NCBI GenBank assembly: GCA_016648135.1
Contig: JADDOH010023729.1
Coordinates: 186,001-250,000 of the forward strand
DNA: 64,000 nucleotides
Reading direction: 5' to 3'
Source: Agrypnia vestita
Taxonomy: Eukaryota > Arthropoda > Insecta > Trichoptera > Phryganeidae
Positions 12,353-23,789 of this stretch are shown piece by piece. Made by a program: the position numbers and the translations under genes. Position 1 is the first letter of the stretch, and the number at the start of each line of letters is the position of its first letter. Under the pieces are notes generated by a model that was not told the DNA's origin, searched no databases, and saw only the letters and a list, made by a program, of their open reading frames with translations.

Positions 12353-15300
12353 TCACTTGAGGCATCTCTCAAAGTAGTTTGAGCCGACATATCCACCGCG
12401 CATCGCTTTCTGTACGTGCTGCTCGAATAATCTCCGTGTGTTTTGTAATTCTTCGGCTGCTTCTTTGTTTAAAGGGTCTTCAGGGTTCGGTTCCTAGAAA
12501 TGACACATTTCAATATATATCTAACATTTTTTTAACACGAAAACAGAAATAAGACATCATTATCAAAGTTATTTCTAAAGTAATATTTTATAGACTACAT
12601 ATATTCAAATGAGGTGTGGCTGCACGCTCTCCGTAGACATGTACTAAAATTAAAAAGTTTTGATGACGGAGCATGTCTGAACATCTGGAGCTAGCCCTCT
12701 AATTCTGTCGGCGAAAGTATGAGAAATAACAACTAAACTCAGCATCTTCGCACTATCTTTTTTTTTAACAAGCACTAACTTTTTCTTACCTGTCCCAAAT
12801 AAAATAAAAATTACATTTATATCTAGGTATAAACACATTAAAAAAAAAAATATGTTTAAATATCGAGGGTAGAAAGTCAAAAGGGTGTTAGTCATTACAT
12901 ATTTCGAACTTTACAGGAGTGCAAAAGAAAGTTCTGTCAATCTTTATTTTATTATTAAACGATTTCCATATTTGTTAATCCAAAACACATATGGAAATAT
13001 GTAGTTTAATAATGAAAGAAATATGTATTGACAAATCAGATTGACAGAACTTTCTTTTGCTGTAAAGTTCAAAATAATCACTAACGTTCTTTTGATTTTC
13101 TAATGCCCTCGATTAAGAGAAAATGAAAATTTGCAGTATTTTCAAATACAAGTTCCGTCGTGGCACTAATGCTGTGCTGATAGCACGCAATATGAATGAC
13201 ATGTATAGAAAAGGAATGAAGGCATAGTGCCTTTTTCGTCTGATTGCTTCCGTTCTGGAAATTGCGACCTCGACAAAGAGCCCCATAGACGGCCGGAGAC
13301 TACAGTCAATACTGACAAATTGAAAGCTAAAGTGGAAAAGGATTAATCTCAAACCACATTGAAATTAGAAATGCCCTTCAATGTAAGCGAAAAAACAATA
13401 TTGATTTATTTGCGACAAAATGGGAAAATAAAGAAGTTCGCAAAGCGGTTACCATATAAACTAACTGAAGGACATCAACAAACTCGCGTCGAGGCTTACC
13501 TGAATTTGTTAGTCGGCACAAAAATGAGGGAATTCTGAATCGGATTGTTAATTGTTATTAAAAGTGGATGCTGTATGATAATCGGAAACATTTTTCGCAA
13601 TGTTTGGACCCAGGAGAGGCAGCCAAACAATGTCCCAAACGCACATTGAGTTAAAAGAAACTGCTTTTGACTGTATGGTGGACCTGCGCCTTTCATTACA
13701 GCTTCTTGAGATCTGGCACAATTACTACAGCAGTATACTGTCAAGAATTGATGACAGACAAGCTCGCTATCAAACAATCGAGATTTGTCTATTGCTCTAG
13801 TCCACTACTCTACCACAACAACGCTCTTCCACCACTGCACAACGGACCGTCTTAAAATTACAGGAGCTTTGACTGGAAACTCTTCATTACCCACCCTACT
13901 CGCCAAACCTTGCAAATACTGATTTCCATTTTTTTTGGAATTTGGATAACTTTTTACAAGCGAAAAACTACAACTCCGATGAGGCGGTGAAAAATTCTTT
14001 ATTAAATTAATTGATTCCCGTCCCCAGAATTTCTATAGCATGGGTATCAATGAACTTCAATTAAAATGGTAAAAATGCATCGGCAACAATGGCCAACACT
14101 TGATTTATTAAATATATACTTTTCATAAAAAACAAAATTGTTGGACTCTTTCTATATAAAACCGCAATTTCATAGGTAAGGACCTGATACAATATGCTGT
14201 ACAATTTGTTTTTATGTCTTAAAGATTCCAGAACAGGCTCGGTTTTTAATTAATTTTAATTAATACTGCATAAATATTAAAAATATTATTCTATTTAAAA
14301 CAGAATACACATTATAAGGATAGAATTTTGCAAGACATAAATAAATATTGAAGTATTATTTTGGGCTTTATGTCTGGTAAACATTTTGGCATAGCACTGT
14401 GCAAGTACAATTTATAATCAAGTAAGGTTACCAGAAATAGATATTGAAGGCCATATACAACAGAGTTGACAGTCAGGACTGGTTTCCAATCTTCCCTCAG
14501 TATGTTCAGACACACGTTTCCTTCGAGATCGATGTTGGGGTGGTATACGGATGTCTCGCATTTCACTTTGGGAGGTTCGTGCGGATAGTTAGGTCCTACC
14601 TGGAAACAAATGTTCACTAGAGATGAACTATCTTCTTGTATAAAGTGTGACTTATTTACTAAGACATTATACATTTTAAGACTATTTAGTTTGACCTTTT
14701 CACAATTGTTTCACCATTTACAGGGTCGTAGTAATTTTATTAAACAAGTCAAGCGTATTGGAACCAGCCGTGGTTTGTGGGTACACCCAAATTTGAGAAT
14801 TATTCCTTCATTACTTTCAATGAGTAGCTTGTTGGTCTTGTGGTTAGGACTCTCGCCTCGTGATCCAAAGTTCGCGGGTTCGGATCTCACTCCGGACCAG
14901 CAAGTTAGTCCTATTTTCATAGCACAAGCGTTTAGCTTAGTTTGAACATAGTAAGAATATTAATGTGACACTTATTCCGTGTTCGCATCTCTATATTCTT
15001 AAAAAAAAATCCTGATTAATATGTAATGACATGCAAAAAAGCTAAATTAAAATTTTGCAAATTTTTACTGATTTTTTTGATTTTAGCTGCTAGCTCTGGT
15101 ACACCCTGTATATAGAAAAAAAAATGTGCATCCGGTAGTGTGTAAATGTTTAATGCCAAAAAACAACAAAAATTAAAATACAAAACTATAAATTATCCAA
15201 GACACCTGCTCACATCTTGAGTAACCACCGAATCTAACTGTACCTAAAAAACAATGCGGTCATTGATATACACAATTTCAATTTCACCACATCAATATTC

Positions 15301-18300
15301 TAGTACATATTATATAATTGATTGAAAAGTATGAATCAAGAATGTTTTTATACGCATATTTTTGGTAAATAAATATCACGATGAATTCTTAACATTAACC
15401 AGTTTTGAATACTTAATACTGTCATTTAAAGCACATTTAAGCAGAATAAACCAACTATGAGTCTACCCACAAAGATATCACTGAAGTGAAACAAGTTTGA
15501 GAAAATCGCATAGATGTATTGCGACTTCACCGAACCCGGAACACCCAGAATAAGATGCCATCGTCATGCCCACTGGACATTACAAATGGTGATATTACAA
15601 ATTACAAATGACATAATGAAACTGCTTCACACACACACAAGATTAAATATATTTTATATATATTGGTTCCATATCAAACATTAACATTACTAACTTTGAA
15701 GCTAAAGACAAATCGCCCTCCCCGGTAAAATCCTTCATCAGGACATATGATTAGTTTGAAGTTTAAGAGATCGTCTGCGTCAGGGAATTCTGTGTTGCAA
15801 GTTTTTGGAAGGTTGAGTTCATTCAAATCTGAAATCATGAAGAACAGACATCTTAAAACTACTTTCTACCTACCTACCTACTTTCCTTGTGTGAGAAAGG
15901 ATTACTACCTATTTTATATCATATATACAATATCTTGTACAATGTAAAAATGTCTTTCTGTGCATAGCATACAGGGAAATACACGATTTTAAGCACATTT
16001 TTAAAGAAACATTTTTCTAAAACCAAATTAATTAATCAATTAGAAAGACGTACAGAAAAATCTAATTCCTGAAAAAATATTTGACTGCTACCGGGATTCG
16101 AACCATAGATCTCCTCCTATCCTGTGCAGGCGCGTTATCCAATTACACTAGAGCGGCCTTGCATATTTCCATGAATATATCGACCTTATCTGTAAGTTTC
16201 ATTTATTAATTGATTAAAATTTATTATCCACTTTTTCTGGTACGGTAGGCACAAAATACTTGTGTGTTACTGCCGCTAAAGGATGCCAAAATTAACCGAT
16301 TAATTCATTTTTTATTTTTGGACACATTTGATACAACACACAGCCAAATATTTTTTGTGGATTTGATTTTTCTGTATGTCTTTCTACTAATTTTAATGAT
16401 TAATTTGGTTTTAAATTTCACAGAACTTTTTTCTGAAAAAATTGTAAAAGTTGAATATAAACATTTTTCGTTCATAATGATTGTATTTTAAAGTTAAAAT
16501 ATGAAACCATTTTTCTCAATGTTTCAAAATATTGGTTGTTGATCAATGTTTATGGTGTTTAATTAATATGGAAGGAGAACTAGTTCAGAAAAAACTGAAT
16601 TACATATATAAGAATCCAATAATCAATAATTTTTATTCATTCATAGAATATACAATGATTTTTATGTAAAATAAAACTGTTTATAGACAATAATGATGAT
16701 GAATTATCATTCCAGCAAATCCAGTATTGAAAAAAAAAGATATATCTTAAATCAATAAGGGCCGGTTGTATCAACTTGGTTTATAGTAATCATTCGTTTA
16801 AAGCACAGATTTTTGCATTTTTCACCAATCAAACAATCAATTTTCGTAAAAATCTATGCTTTAACCCTTAGTACTCGAGTGCCGCCATAGAGGTGGCATG
16901 CATGGTTTGCCATATTACTCGATTGCCGCCTAAATAAAGTCTCGAAAATGAAGTCTTATTTCTCAATATTTTTAATATATAAGGTTTTTTAGTTTTCAAT
17001 ATAATTTAACTAGAATCATATTAGTACAATTAAATAGCAATAAGTTAGGGAATTTTATTGAGAAACGAGTAATAAAATACCAAAAAACTTTGAGTGCAAA
17101 GGGTTAAACAAACTATTATTATTGAGATAAGTTGATTTAACCAGTCCTAAATATCAGACAATCTGATTCAGAATATGACATCAGTAACCTAAATGATGAT
17201 TAATCAATTATCAACAATTCAACATATTGCAATGAATCTAGTAAACAGTTCAAATGAGGTCATCTTATTTTAATGACCCTTTGCATTCTGTGGGGAAAAG
17301 AATCAATTTGAAGCCAATATTCAGTGGTTATGAGAAATGTCGATCCATAAATGTTAAGAATTTCATCTATGGAATTTACCCAGATGTCAAAATGCTTTAT
17401 GTTTGTAGCTGGATAGGAAGTTTAAAAACAAATGAGAAGAACTCCATCTAAATGATTGTATGAATGAGTGTATATCATAATTAAATTCTAAATGTTATTG
17501 TTGTTTTAAATATGTAGAGTGAAACACCAACAGTTAAATTAATAAGAAAGTCATATTACAGTTATAAGAGAAACATTGTGGAAGGTATTGTCCGAGTTGG
17601 GAATGAATGGTAAATTTATACAGGCAATTGCATCCCTATGAAAAAATATTGTAGTTCCCAGAGAGAAGTAGAGCATGTTTAAGAATTAATGGGTCATTCA
17701 CATAATAATTCGATAATATAAAAAGAGATAAACAGGACTCGGCAATGGCAATGTAATGTAATGTGGCTATTCAAATAATCGTGCTTAAACAATTGTATGA
17801 AATTAATGGAGGATTAAGTCTACCTATCCTCAGAAACAGTTTGATGGGAAGGGAGTTAGTTAGTTATAGCATTTCTTTTATGAGGGGTATATCTGTACGT
17901 ATGGAGGGATATGAGAGGCAGCAATATCTAAAAAAAATTAATGCGGTCATCGAGGATTACTAATTTCGAATGAACTGTTGTAGTTATAGAAAATAAAGCC
18001 TACAAATTTATAGGAAACATGATTTTGGAAGAGATAGGTATATAAAATCTAGAATTCAGTACATTTTAAATTAGTAATCCCCGGTGACTGCATACAAAAC
18101 ATTTTTTAAATTTCTTGATTGCTTGCTATTATACCCCACATACAATGTAAAGAGAAGAAAATTAGAAAAAAAATACAAACTAAAAATTATAACACTTCAT
18201 AAAATCACACAAAGGAAATATCTCGACATCATTCAAAAATGCTCCTTTTGTCGCAAGCAAAATCATGCGAGAAATAATGAGATGCACAAAAATTCATTAA

Positions 18301-18554
18301 AAAAAATATTGAATGACACAATTTGGAATAATTGATTCGCAAAATGTAAAATAATCTGGATATTTATTTCCTCTAAAATAGTTTAATACGCGATCGATGA
18401 GTAAAAAACTAAAACATTATGTCAAACAGTGTTAACCGCCACGACCTTTTGTGATTCTCAGTTGAGCCGCGGAGGCCTTTTTCTGGTTCCCCCCCGGCCT
18501 GGACGTGCCTTCTTCATCTTTTCTCTGCTGTTTTAGTGAAAATAATTTTATCAT
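12353..18554 (-). CDS. UBE2M: NEDD8-conjugating enzyme UBC12 (UBE2M), complete, four exons
   Basis: This E2 enzyme accepts NEDD8 from the NAE1-UBA3 E1 and passes it to cullins, which activates cullin-RING ubiquitin ligases. Exons in coding order are 18554-18446, 15828-15695, 14599-14432 and 12493-12353. They join in phase to exactly 183 codons plus stop, the usual length. The N-terminus [10 protein letters not shown] is the docking peptide for the E1 and for DCN1-like E3s. The UBC fold follows, with HPN ([11 protein letters not shown]) and the active-site cysteine in [13 protein letters not shown]. The C-terminus is [10 protein letters not shown]. Introns hold a SINE, a tRNA-like relic, MITEs and a dead mariner, none touching exons. 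The ATG at 18552-18554 is fixed by the conserved N-terminal peptide. This is a secure assignment. Confidence 0.97.
12861..13113. repeat. Palindromic MITE, family 2, copy 2
   Basis: This is the second copy of the element at 2944-3193. It begins TATCGAGGGTAGAAAGTCAA and ends with the inverted GATTTTCTAATGCCCTCGA. The arms again contain GAACTTTACAG and AAAGTTCTGTCAATC with their complements. It lies in UBC12 intron 3. Confidence 0.7.
13256..14115 (+). pseudogene. Mariner-type transposase relic
   Basis: Read with frame changes, the plus strand gives a recognisable mariner transposase. In order it shows an N-terminal helix-turn-helix region ([14 protein letters not shown], about 13380), then [18 protein letters not shown], then [20 protein letters not shown], then [13 protein letters not shown], then a late part resembling the end of the catalytic domain near 14000-14100. 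Many stops and indels make it inactive. It is inserted in UBC12 intron 3 in the opposite orientation. I could not fix both terminal repeats. Confidence 0.75.
14818..15010 (+). repeat. tRNA-derived SINE, copy 1
   Basis: The head looks like a tRNA gene, with an A-box-like TGGTCTTGTGGTTAGGAC and a B-box GGGTTCGGATC. The tail shared with 18866-19030 includes CCAGCAAGTTAGTCCTA and TTCATAGCA, then TTCTTAAAAA. Such heads carry an internal Pol III promoter. It lies in UBC12 intron 2. Confidence 0.65.
16083..16158 (-). repeat. tRNA-like relic or SINE head
   Basis: On the minus strand this 76-base stretch begins GGCCGCTCTAGTGTAATTGG (an A-box) and carries a perfect B-box, GGTTCGAATCC. The acceptor and T-stem pairs are mostly broken and no clean anticodon stem forms. 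I therefore read it as a tRNA pseudogene or the head of a SINE, not a working tRNA. It is in UBC12 intron 1. Confidence 0.4.
16757..17148. mobile_element. Hairpin MITE, family 1, copy 2, interrupted by a nested element
   Basis: It starts AAGGGCCGGTTGTATCAACT and ends near GTTGATTTAACCAGTCCT. The family core (TTTTCACCAATCAAACAATC) is on the left side. It is split at 16861 by a 247 bp element with TTAA ends. Removing the insert returns the normal short hairpin. Confidence 0.65.
16861..17107. mobile_element. Nested TTAA-type MITE (piggyBac-like)
   Basis: Terminal repeats TTAACCCTTAGTACTCGAG and, inverted, TTAACCCTTTGCACTCAA flank a 247 bp non-coding insert. The TTAA at each end is the target duplication expected of piggyBac-type transposition. 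It interrupts the hairpin MITE at 16757-17148, so it is the younger of the two. Confidence 0.65.
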
Positions 18555-18865
18555 TTTAAAATTTTACCAAAAAGATAATTTACTAAATACACAAATTATT
18601 TTGACAGCACAAATGAACTCCACAGAATAGAAATCTCGAACAGCTGTACAGAACATTGCAAGTACTAAAAATATCTAAAGTACGTGATAAATTTCAGCTG
18701 AGTGATAACTTTGAAGTAAGTAAAACATTGTCCATATTCTTCCACATTTTTATTTAACGCTTCTTTTCATTTTTCTTGTACAAAAAATCACGATGTCACA
18801 TAAAATTACTGTTGCTTGAAATTTCGATGTAAAAAATATATATTTACAAAAAAAAGTAAAAAACA

Positions 18866-19030
18866 GCTTGATGGTCAGTGTGTTGGTTAAGACTCATGCC
18901 TGGTGATCCAATCGTCGCTGGTTCGAGTCCCATTCTAGGACTCCAGCAAGTTGGTCCTAGATTCATAGCAAAAGTGTTTCTTTATTCGAAAATATTAACG
19001 ATATTTATGAAATACTCTTAAAAATATATA
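18866..19030 (+). repeat. tRNA-derived SINE, copy 2
   Basis: Same family as 14818-15010: AGCTTGATGGTC, then an A-box-like GTGTTGGTTAAGACTC, a B-box GGTTCGAGTCC and the shared tail CCAGCAAGTTGGTCCTAG / TTCATAGCA / CTCTTAAAAA. It lies between UBC12 and MBF1. Confidence 0.65.
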
Positions 19031-19290
19031 TATTTTACCGTGCTTTTGGCGAAAAGTAAAATATATTTTGAATTGAAAAATTGCGATACATTCGTAGGTA
19101 TGAACATAATATACAAATATAATAATATATTATCTTAATCTTTTCATAAAATATCGCGCATGTTCAAGTTGTAGGTAGGAACAAATCTAGCGCCTACCTT
19201 ACATCGCTTGTCCAGAGATTTTTTTGTTTGATGGCAACACTGTAAAAAAAAAGAATTCTCCAGAAAAACAAAACCGAATGGAAAATCACC

Positions 19291-19296
19291 TTTATT
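19291..19296 (-). terminator. Probable polyadenylation signal of MBF1
   Basis: AATAAA on the minus strand lies about 120 bases beyond the MBF1 stop codon, the expected place for a short 3' UTR. Confidence 0.5.
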
Positions 19297-19415
19297 TACT
19301 TTATCATAATTTACAAATAAACTTTAAACAAAACATTTGACAATGAGCCCATTATTATGCATTTTTAATTTTAAACCTTGTAAATAAAAATATGTTACGC
19401 GCGCCCCCCAGAGAC

Positions 19416-19853
19416 CTACTTCTTGGCTCCGGGAGGCTGTAGAGCTTGGCCGCGATCCTTGCCACGCAATTTTATACCAAGCGTTCTCTCGATTTTCCCG
19501 ATTACGATGTTATTGGGAATACCTCTTCCCGCTTCATAGTCGTTGACAATTTGAGGTTTTTCGCAGATTTTGGTAGCCAAGTCCTTCTGGCTCATGCCTT
19601 TAGCCTGCCGACCCTGCATTATCAGCTTCCCCAAATCAATCGGAACTTTATCATGTTTTAGCTCTTCAGTTTCTCTGTCTAACTTCGCCGTATTCTTGGT
19701 CACGACATGCTGCTTATTAGTGCCTCCTCCGTATTTTTGCTGCGTTTCAACGGCGACCCCCTGACGACGTGCGGCGTTAATAGCTGTCTCAGAATTTATG
19801 TTTACCGTTTTGGGCAGACGCCTTTTCAACATTTGAACTTCCCAGTCAGACAT
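19416..19853 (-). CDS. MBF1: Multiprotein bridging factor 1 / EDF1, single exon, intact
   Basis: MBF1 bridges bZIP and nuclear-receptor activators to TBP, and also binds collided ribosomes. The 145 residues show the MBF1 N-terminal domain ([19 protein letters not shown], then [15 protein letters not shown]). A cro/C1-type helix-turn-helix follows at about residues 78-135 ([22 protein letters not shown]), then the conserved [10 protein letters not shown] tail. Length matches the family. The first 25 residues and several helix-turn-helix positions are less conserved than usual, and the coding region has no intron. It could therefore be an expressed retrocopy, but no poly-A tract or flanking duplication is visible, and I do not know the intron count in relatives. 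The minus-strand neighbour UBC12 starts 862 bp downstream. There is an A at -3 of the ATG. Confidence 0.93.
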   Translation of the reverse strand: MSDWEVQMLKRRLPKTVNINSETAINAARRQGVAVETQQKYGGGTNKQHVVTKNTAKLDRETEELKHDKVPIDLGKLIMQGRQAKGMSQKDLATKICEKPQIVNDYEAGRGIPNNIVIGKIERTLGIKLRGKDRGQALQPPGAKK

Positions 19854-20679
19854 GTTGATAATCCACGCTCTCTCCGCGTAAAATTCAACAAAATATATTT
19901 AACCTTAGCTCAGAAAAAGCGGCACACCAAAATTTATTTGACATATGATTTCAGAAACAACAAATATTTTTGTACGAATACCATAAACAATTTTCCGTGA
20001 ATTTCGTAATACGTGTAAGCTAATAAAAATTCGGGTACCCACGTACCTACGAACACATAATTATCTAAAACTTGGTATACACATGAATACAGGTCAGGAA
20101 GTGTCATTTATCACTCAAAAATCAAATAAACCATCACAATTCTTTTCATATACCTTATTCATAAAAGTAAGAGTATTTCTTCATAAACATTATTCTTTCT
20201 TTTCATAAAATATTTTGAACAATATATAGGTTGTATTTTTTTAATTTCGCGCATTAATTGGTTAAAATTTTAAATATCCATATTTTAAGCGATAAAATCA
20301 CCCTTTCTTAAACAAAGGGTTGATGTGCCTTGTGCCTACTCTATTATTTTATTTATTCAGTGCACACACATATCTGGTTTTCTCGTGTATTCTTTACAGA
20401 CATCTAGTACAGCTTCGGATGTAATTAATTCATTGTAAAAATATATTTTTTATATTCATGTACCAGTGTCTTAATAAGTATGATCAACTATTTTAATCAA
20501 AATTACCAAGCCACATATAAACTAATACGTTAAAAAAATATTTGTTTAGTACAGCTTACGGTTTACGCACGGAAAAGTAGATTATAAAATAAAACACAAG
20601 CGGCAAAACGTCCAAGACAACGAACAGAGAACGTCCACAAAACATTTAGCAAGAACAGTTATTTGAGCATGGCCATTTT
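19854..20679. other. MBF1 upstream region; nothing else recognised
   Basis: AT-rich sequence that must hold the MBF1 promoter. I see no TATA box at a convincing distance and no other gene. Confidence 0.4.
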
Positions 20680-20828
20680 AGCACCGGTTGTTTCAAGTTG
20701 GATTAAAATAAAAGTTCATTTAAAGCGTAAATTTTTACGGAAACAGGTCGTTTGATTGGTGGAGAACTCAAAAAACTATGCTTTAAGCCAACTGTTACTT
20801 TAATCCAACTTGAAACAACCGGCCCTTA
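20680..20828. mobile_element. Hairpin MITE, family 1, copy 3 (best preserved)
   Basis: The arms CCGGTTGTTTCAAGTTGGAT and ATCCAACTTGAAACAACCGG are perfect complements. The core has TTTTTACGGAAACAGGTCGT then TTGATTGGTGGA. Length is 149 bp with no coding capacity. This copy defines the family ends best. Confidence 0.75.
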
Positions 20829-20839
20829 GAAGTTGCAAT

Positions 20840-20950
20840 AATAGACAAGCGTTCATGAGAAGATGTTTGAATGGGGTAAAAGAAGTATGCTAGGATAGAA
20901 AAGTATATAGTTCTACCATCTCAATACGGCGTGATGGTAAGATTGTAAGT
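20840..20950 (+). repeat. RTE-type retrotransposon, extreme 3' fragment
   Basis: The words CATGAGAAGATG and ACGGCGTGATGGT match the end of the element at 35519-36095. Only the last hundred bases or so are present. Confidence 0.5.
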
Positions 20951-21237
20951 AAAAAATCGAAATACACAACCAGATCTCTGCAGAAGGAATATTTCCCTTC
21001 TCTCGAGATGAAAGGTTTCTTATGATTAGATATTTAAAGACAGAAAAGCTTTATTTATTCCAAATAAAATGGAAATAAAAAATTCCAGAAAAAAAGATAT
21101 TTAAATATAGAAAAGCTTTATTTATTCCAAATATAATAAAATGGCAGTAATGAGCATTAATTTTAAATATCTTTATGATGATAATCACAAATAAAATATT
21201 TAACCACATCATACTATTATCACATTTTTACTAACTA

Positions 21238-21400
21238 ACTAACCATCACGCAGTTTCCTCGCGGAAGTATTCAGAGAGGATAGAGCGCCATATTCTTCTA
21301 TCTTAGCACACCAAATTTGCTTCGGCTATATTTATACATCTTCTCATGCATGCTCTTCGGTTGTTGAGGCTTTTAACAGTGTCATAATCTTGAAAAAACT
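21238..21400 (-). repeat. RTE-type retrotransposon, 3' fragment
   Basis: Read on the minus strand it repeats the end of the 35519-36095 element: CTGTTAAAAGCCTCAACAAC, then GCATGAGAAGATG, TATGGC and GCGTGATGGTTAGTTAG. It is a 5'-truncated insertion. Confidence 0.65.
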
Positions 21401-22013
21401 AGACACACAAAGTTTATAACATGTCGCATGTCTGCAGATTCATTTTTTCAATAAACATACAATAAATGAATAAAAATTAAAATATATTTAATTTTTATTA
21501 AAATTAATTTAATTTAATAATACCATTATAAAATTAATTTAGCCAGAGAAATTGAACTACTAATCTTTAAATATTGGGCGGTGAACTACCTATAAGGGCC
21601 CCAGTAAATATTGGGCCAAGCACGGCTGAGCGCCAAGGTGGGCCAACGTCACCCGTCGCCCATCAGGCATTCACAAATTGGCACATGGCTCATTGTTGCC
21701 TGGCGAAGCACTTGATTAACGTAGTTAATCACAATTTATTTATTTCAAGCTATAACAAGGGAAATATTTAGAATTTCGATCTATAATTTTAAAAACATAT
21801 TCTCCGTCAATATAGCTATCGATTAAATCAAATTAAAATAATATACATAGAGTAAAAATATTTTTTAGAAACCATAAATATATTCAATAGGCGAGTTAAC
21901 AAAAAATAAATAATATATATATATTATATATATATATACTCGTATACAGAGTTATTATAACTAACGGATTTACAAAGAAAAGGTGCATGCACTTAACTTT
22001 TTCATTTCTGTGA

Positions 22014-22519
22014 GTGCAATATTTTAGATTAGACATAACAACAACAACATCTAATACAAATAGGTTAGCTGAAGTAAATCACGTCCACAAAACTAATTTC
22101 GGTGATCGTGCTTTCGCGGTGGCTGGACCAAAGTTATGGAACAAACTACCTAACAAACTGAGACAAACTGACAGCTTACCACCGTTCAAAAAACAACTTA
22201 AGACGCATTTATTTAGACAATCCTATAAAAACCTATAAAATCTAACCACAACAACGCTAGCTAATGTTTTCCACTCATATTGTGCACTCCGCGAAAACAC
22301 ATAATTCTTTCAGGGACTCACAAACTACTATAGTACTCAATTTTAATTCCACTTCTTGTATGCTACCTAGTGAATAAGTAATAGTAAATAAGTTTTTTCT
22401 TTTCTAGCAGTAAGTTGTCTTGTAAGATAATAATTTCTCTGTGTAAAGCGCCCTTGAGGTGAGAATTTCGCGAAAACGGCGCTATACAAATTATCCAATT
22501 ATTATTATTATTATTATTA
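22014..22519 (+). mobile_element. CR1/L2-like non-LTR retrotransposon, 3' end with (ATT)n tail
   Basis: The peptide FGDRAFAVAGPKLWNKLP followed by SLPPFKKQLKTHLF is the typical C-terminal end of the reverse-transcriptase protein in CR1/L2-group LINEs. Downstream the 3' UTR carries GTAAAGCGCCCTTGAG and GGCGCTATACAAATTA and then (ATT)n at 22499-22519, the microsatellite end characteristic of these elements. It is 5'-truncated. Confidence 0.75.
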
Positions 22520-22655
22520 AGAATTTTAGGTGCAATTGAAGATCTAAAATTAAATGTTTTGAAGTAGCAAAGACGTATTTGCCGCAACCTAAGAGAACAA
22601 CATAACTATGCTTCACAATATGAATTTTTTTGCTTTAATCGATAGATATACGCTA

Positions 22656-22788
22656 GCCGGCAAACATCTTGAAATTTTACGGCGTAGTGAGGGGAAGTTT
22701 GCGCATGTACCATTCCACCAACGAGACCCAAATTTTGTCTTCTGCGCATTCCCCCACTACGTCAAAGAATTTCAAAAAGTTTGCCGGC
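22656..22788. mobile_element. Short MITE with about 50 bp inverted ends
   Basis: It begins GCCGGCAAACATCTTGAAAT and ends with the inverse, ATTTCAAAAAGTTTGCCGGC. The arms continue through CGTAGTG and TGCGCA on both sides. The element is 133 bp and non-coding. I cannot place it in a superfamily. Confidence 0.6.
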
Positions 22789-22903
22789 AACTGTACTATC
22801 AGAGAATATACTTGTAAAATTATATATCGAAATTCTAAATACTTCTCTAGTTATAGCTTGGAACTAATTAATTGACGCGGCCGTTGAAAAAAATTTACAC
22901 CTG

Positions 22904-23789
22904 GGTGGGTCCAGATCTCCACCTCTCAGAGGGCAGATCTCCGGCTAGCTTGCTGCTCTGTGGTGTTATCAAATCACAAACTATGTATTTGGAGATGATC
23001 ACTGAAGAAAGGTGGCGGGAATTTGAATAAAAAGAATTAAATTTATACATATTTACATGTAATTAATACTAATTTACATCGTACAAATTCTACAAATGCC
23101 TTATCAATATCTATCGTCTAATCTTATTATCTACCTTATTCCTAGAAACCTCGTCGCGTTATGGGAGCCGGGGTACTTCCGGCCAGGAAGTCAGCGGGCC
23201 GGGCTTTCTCGGCGCCGCGCCGCGCTGCTGTCATCTCGCGTCTCCGTCGTCTGCGTTCGGAGGCTTGGATCGCTCCCAAAGCCACCTCTCGTCCATGGGG
23301 GTGATGGACCTTCGCGGTCCTGTTAGCGCCGGGGCCGGCATCTATTGCCTGGCGGCTGGCTGCTTCCGAATCAACCGGATCTCGACCTCTCTATCTAGTT
23401 CACTTCACCATTCCGGCTTCACGATTGCTGAAGCTGAACTTCGGTTCGTCCGCCAGCTGTCCGATAGCTGACGGCAGCTATTTATTGCACTCTCGATCAC
23501 TGATCACTGTGATAACTGTTTACTCGTCCGTGGTAACTGTTTTCTCTCTCATGACAACTGTTTTCTCCTTCGGGACAACTGTTTTTCTCTGATTTTGTTC
23601 CGCGCGGCGTCCGGGCTTTTATCGTCGGCCGTCAAGGCGGATCTCTGCCGGTCCCCTCGGCCCGACCTACCTTCTCGGGGTTGGTCAATCGACGTCACCT
23701 GTGCGTCCAGAAGGGTAGCCATTGGTTGGCGACAACTCCTTACCTGACCCCGCCTCCACGCCTGAGTCATTCTGTGGTGGACCCAACAC
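22904..23789 (-). repeat. Possible solo LTR: GC-rich island with TATA-like box and short tandem repeats
   Basis: On the minus strand the segment starts TGTTGGGTCCACC and ends TGGACCCACCCA, matching the short inverted ends of an LTR. It holds GATAAAAGCCCGG (TATA-like), AATAAA, and four diverged 22 bp repeats containing AACTGTTTTCTC (23505-23590, plus strand). It is far richer in GC than its flanks. No target duplication or internal retrotransposon sequence was found, so a CpG-rich regulatory island remains possible. Confidence 0.35.

Noticed and set aside
16083..16158. Functional tRNA gene on the minus strand
   Set aside because: A and B boxes are good but the acceptor, anticodon and T stems do not pair, so it is listed only as a relic.
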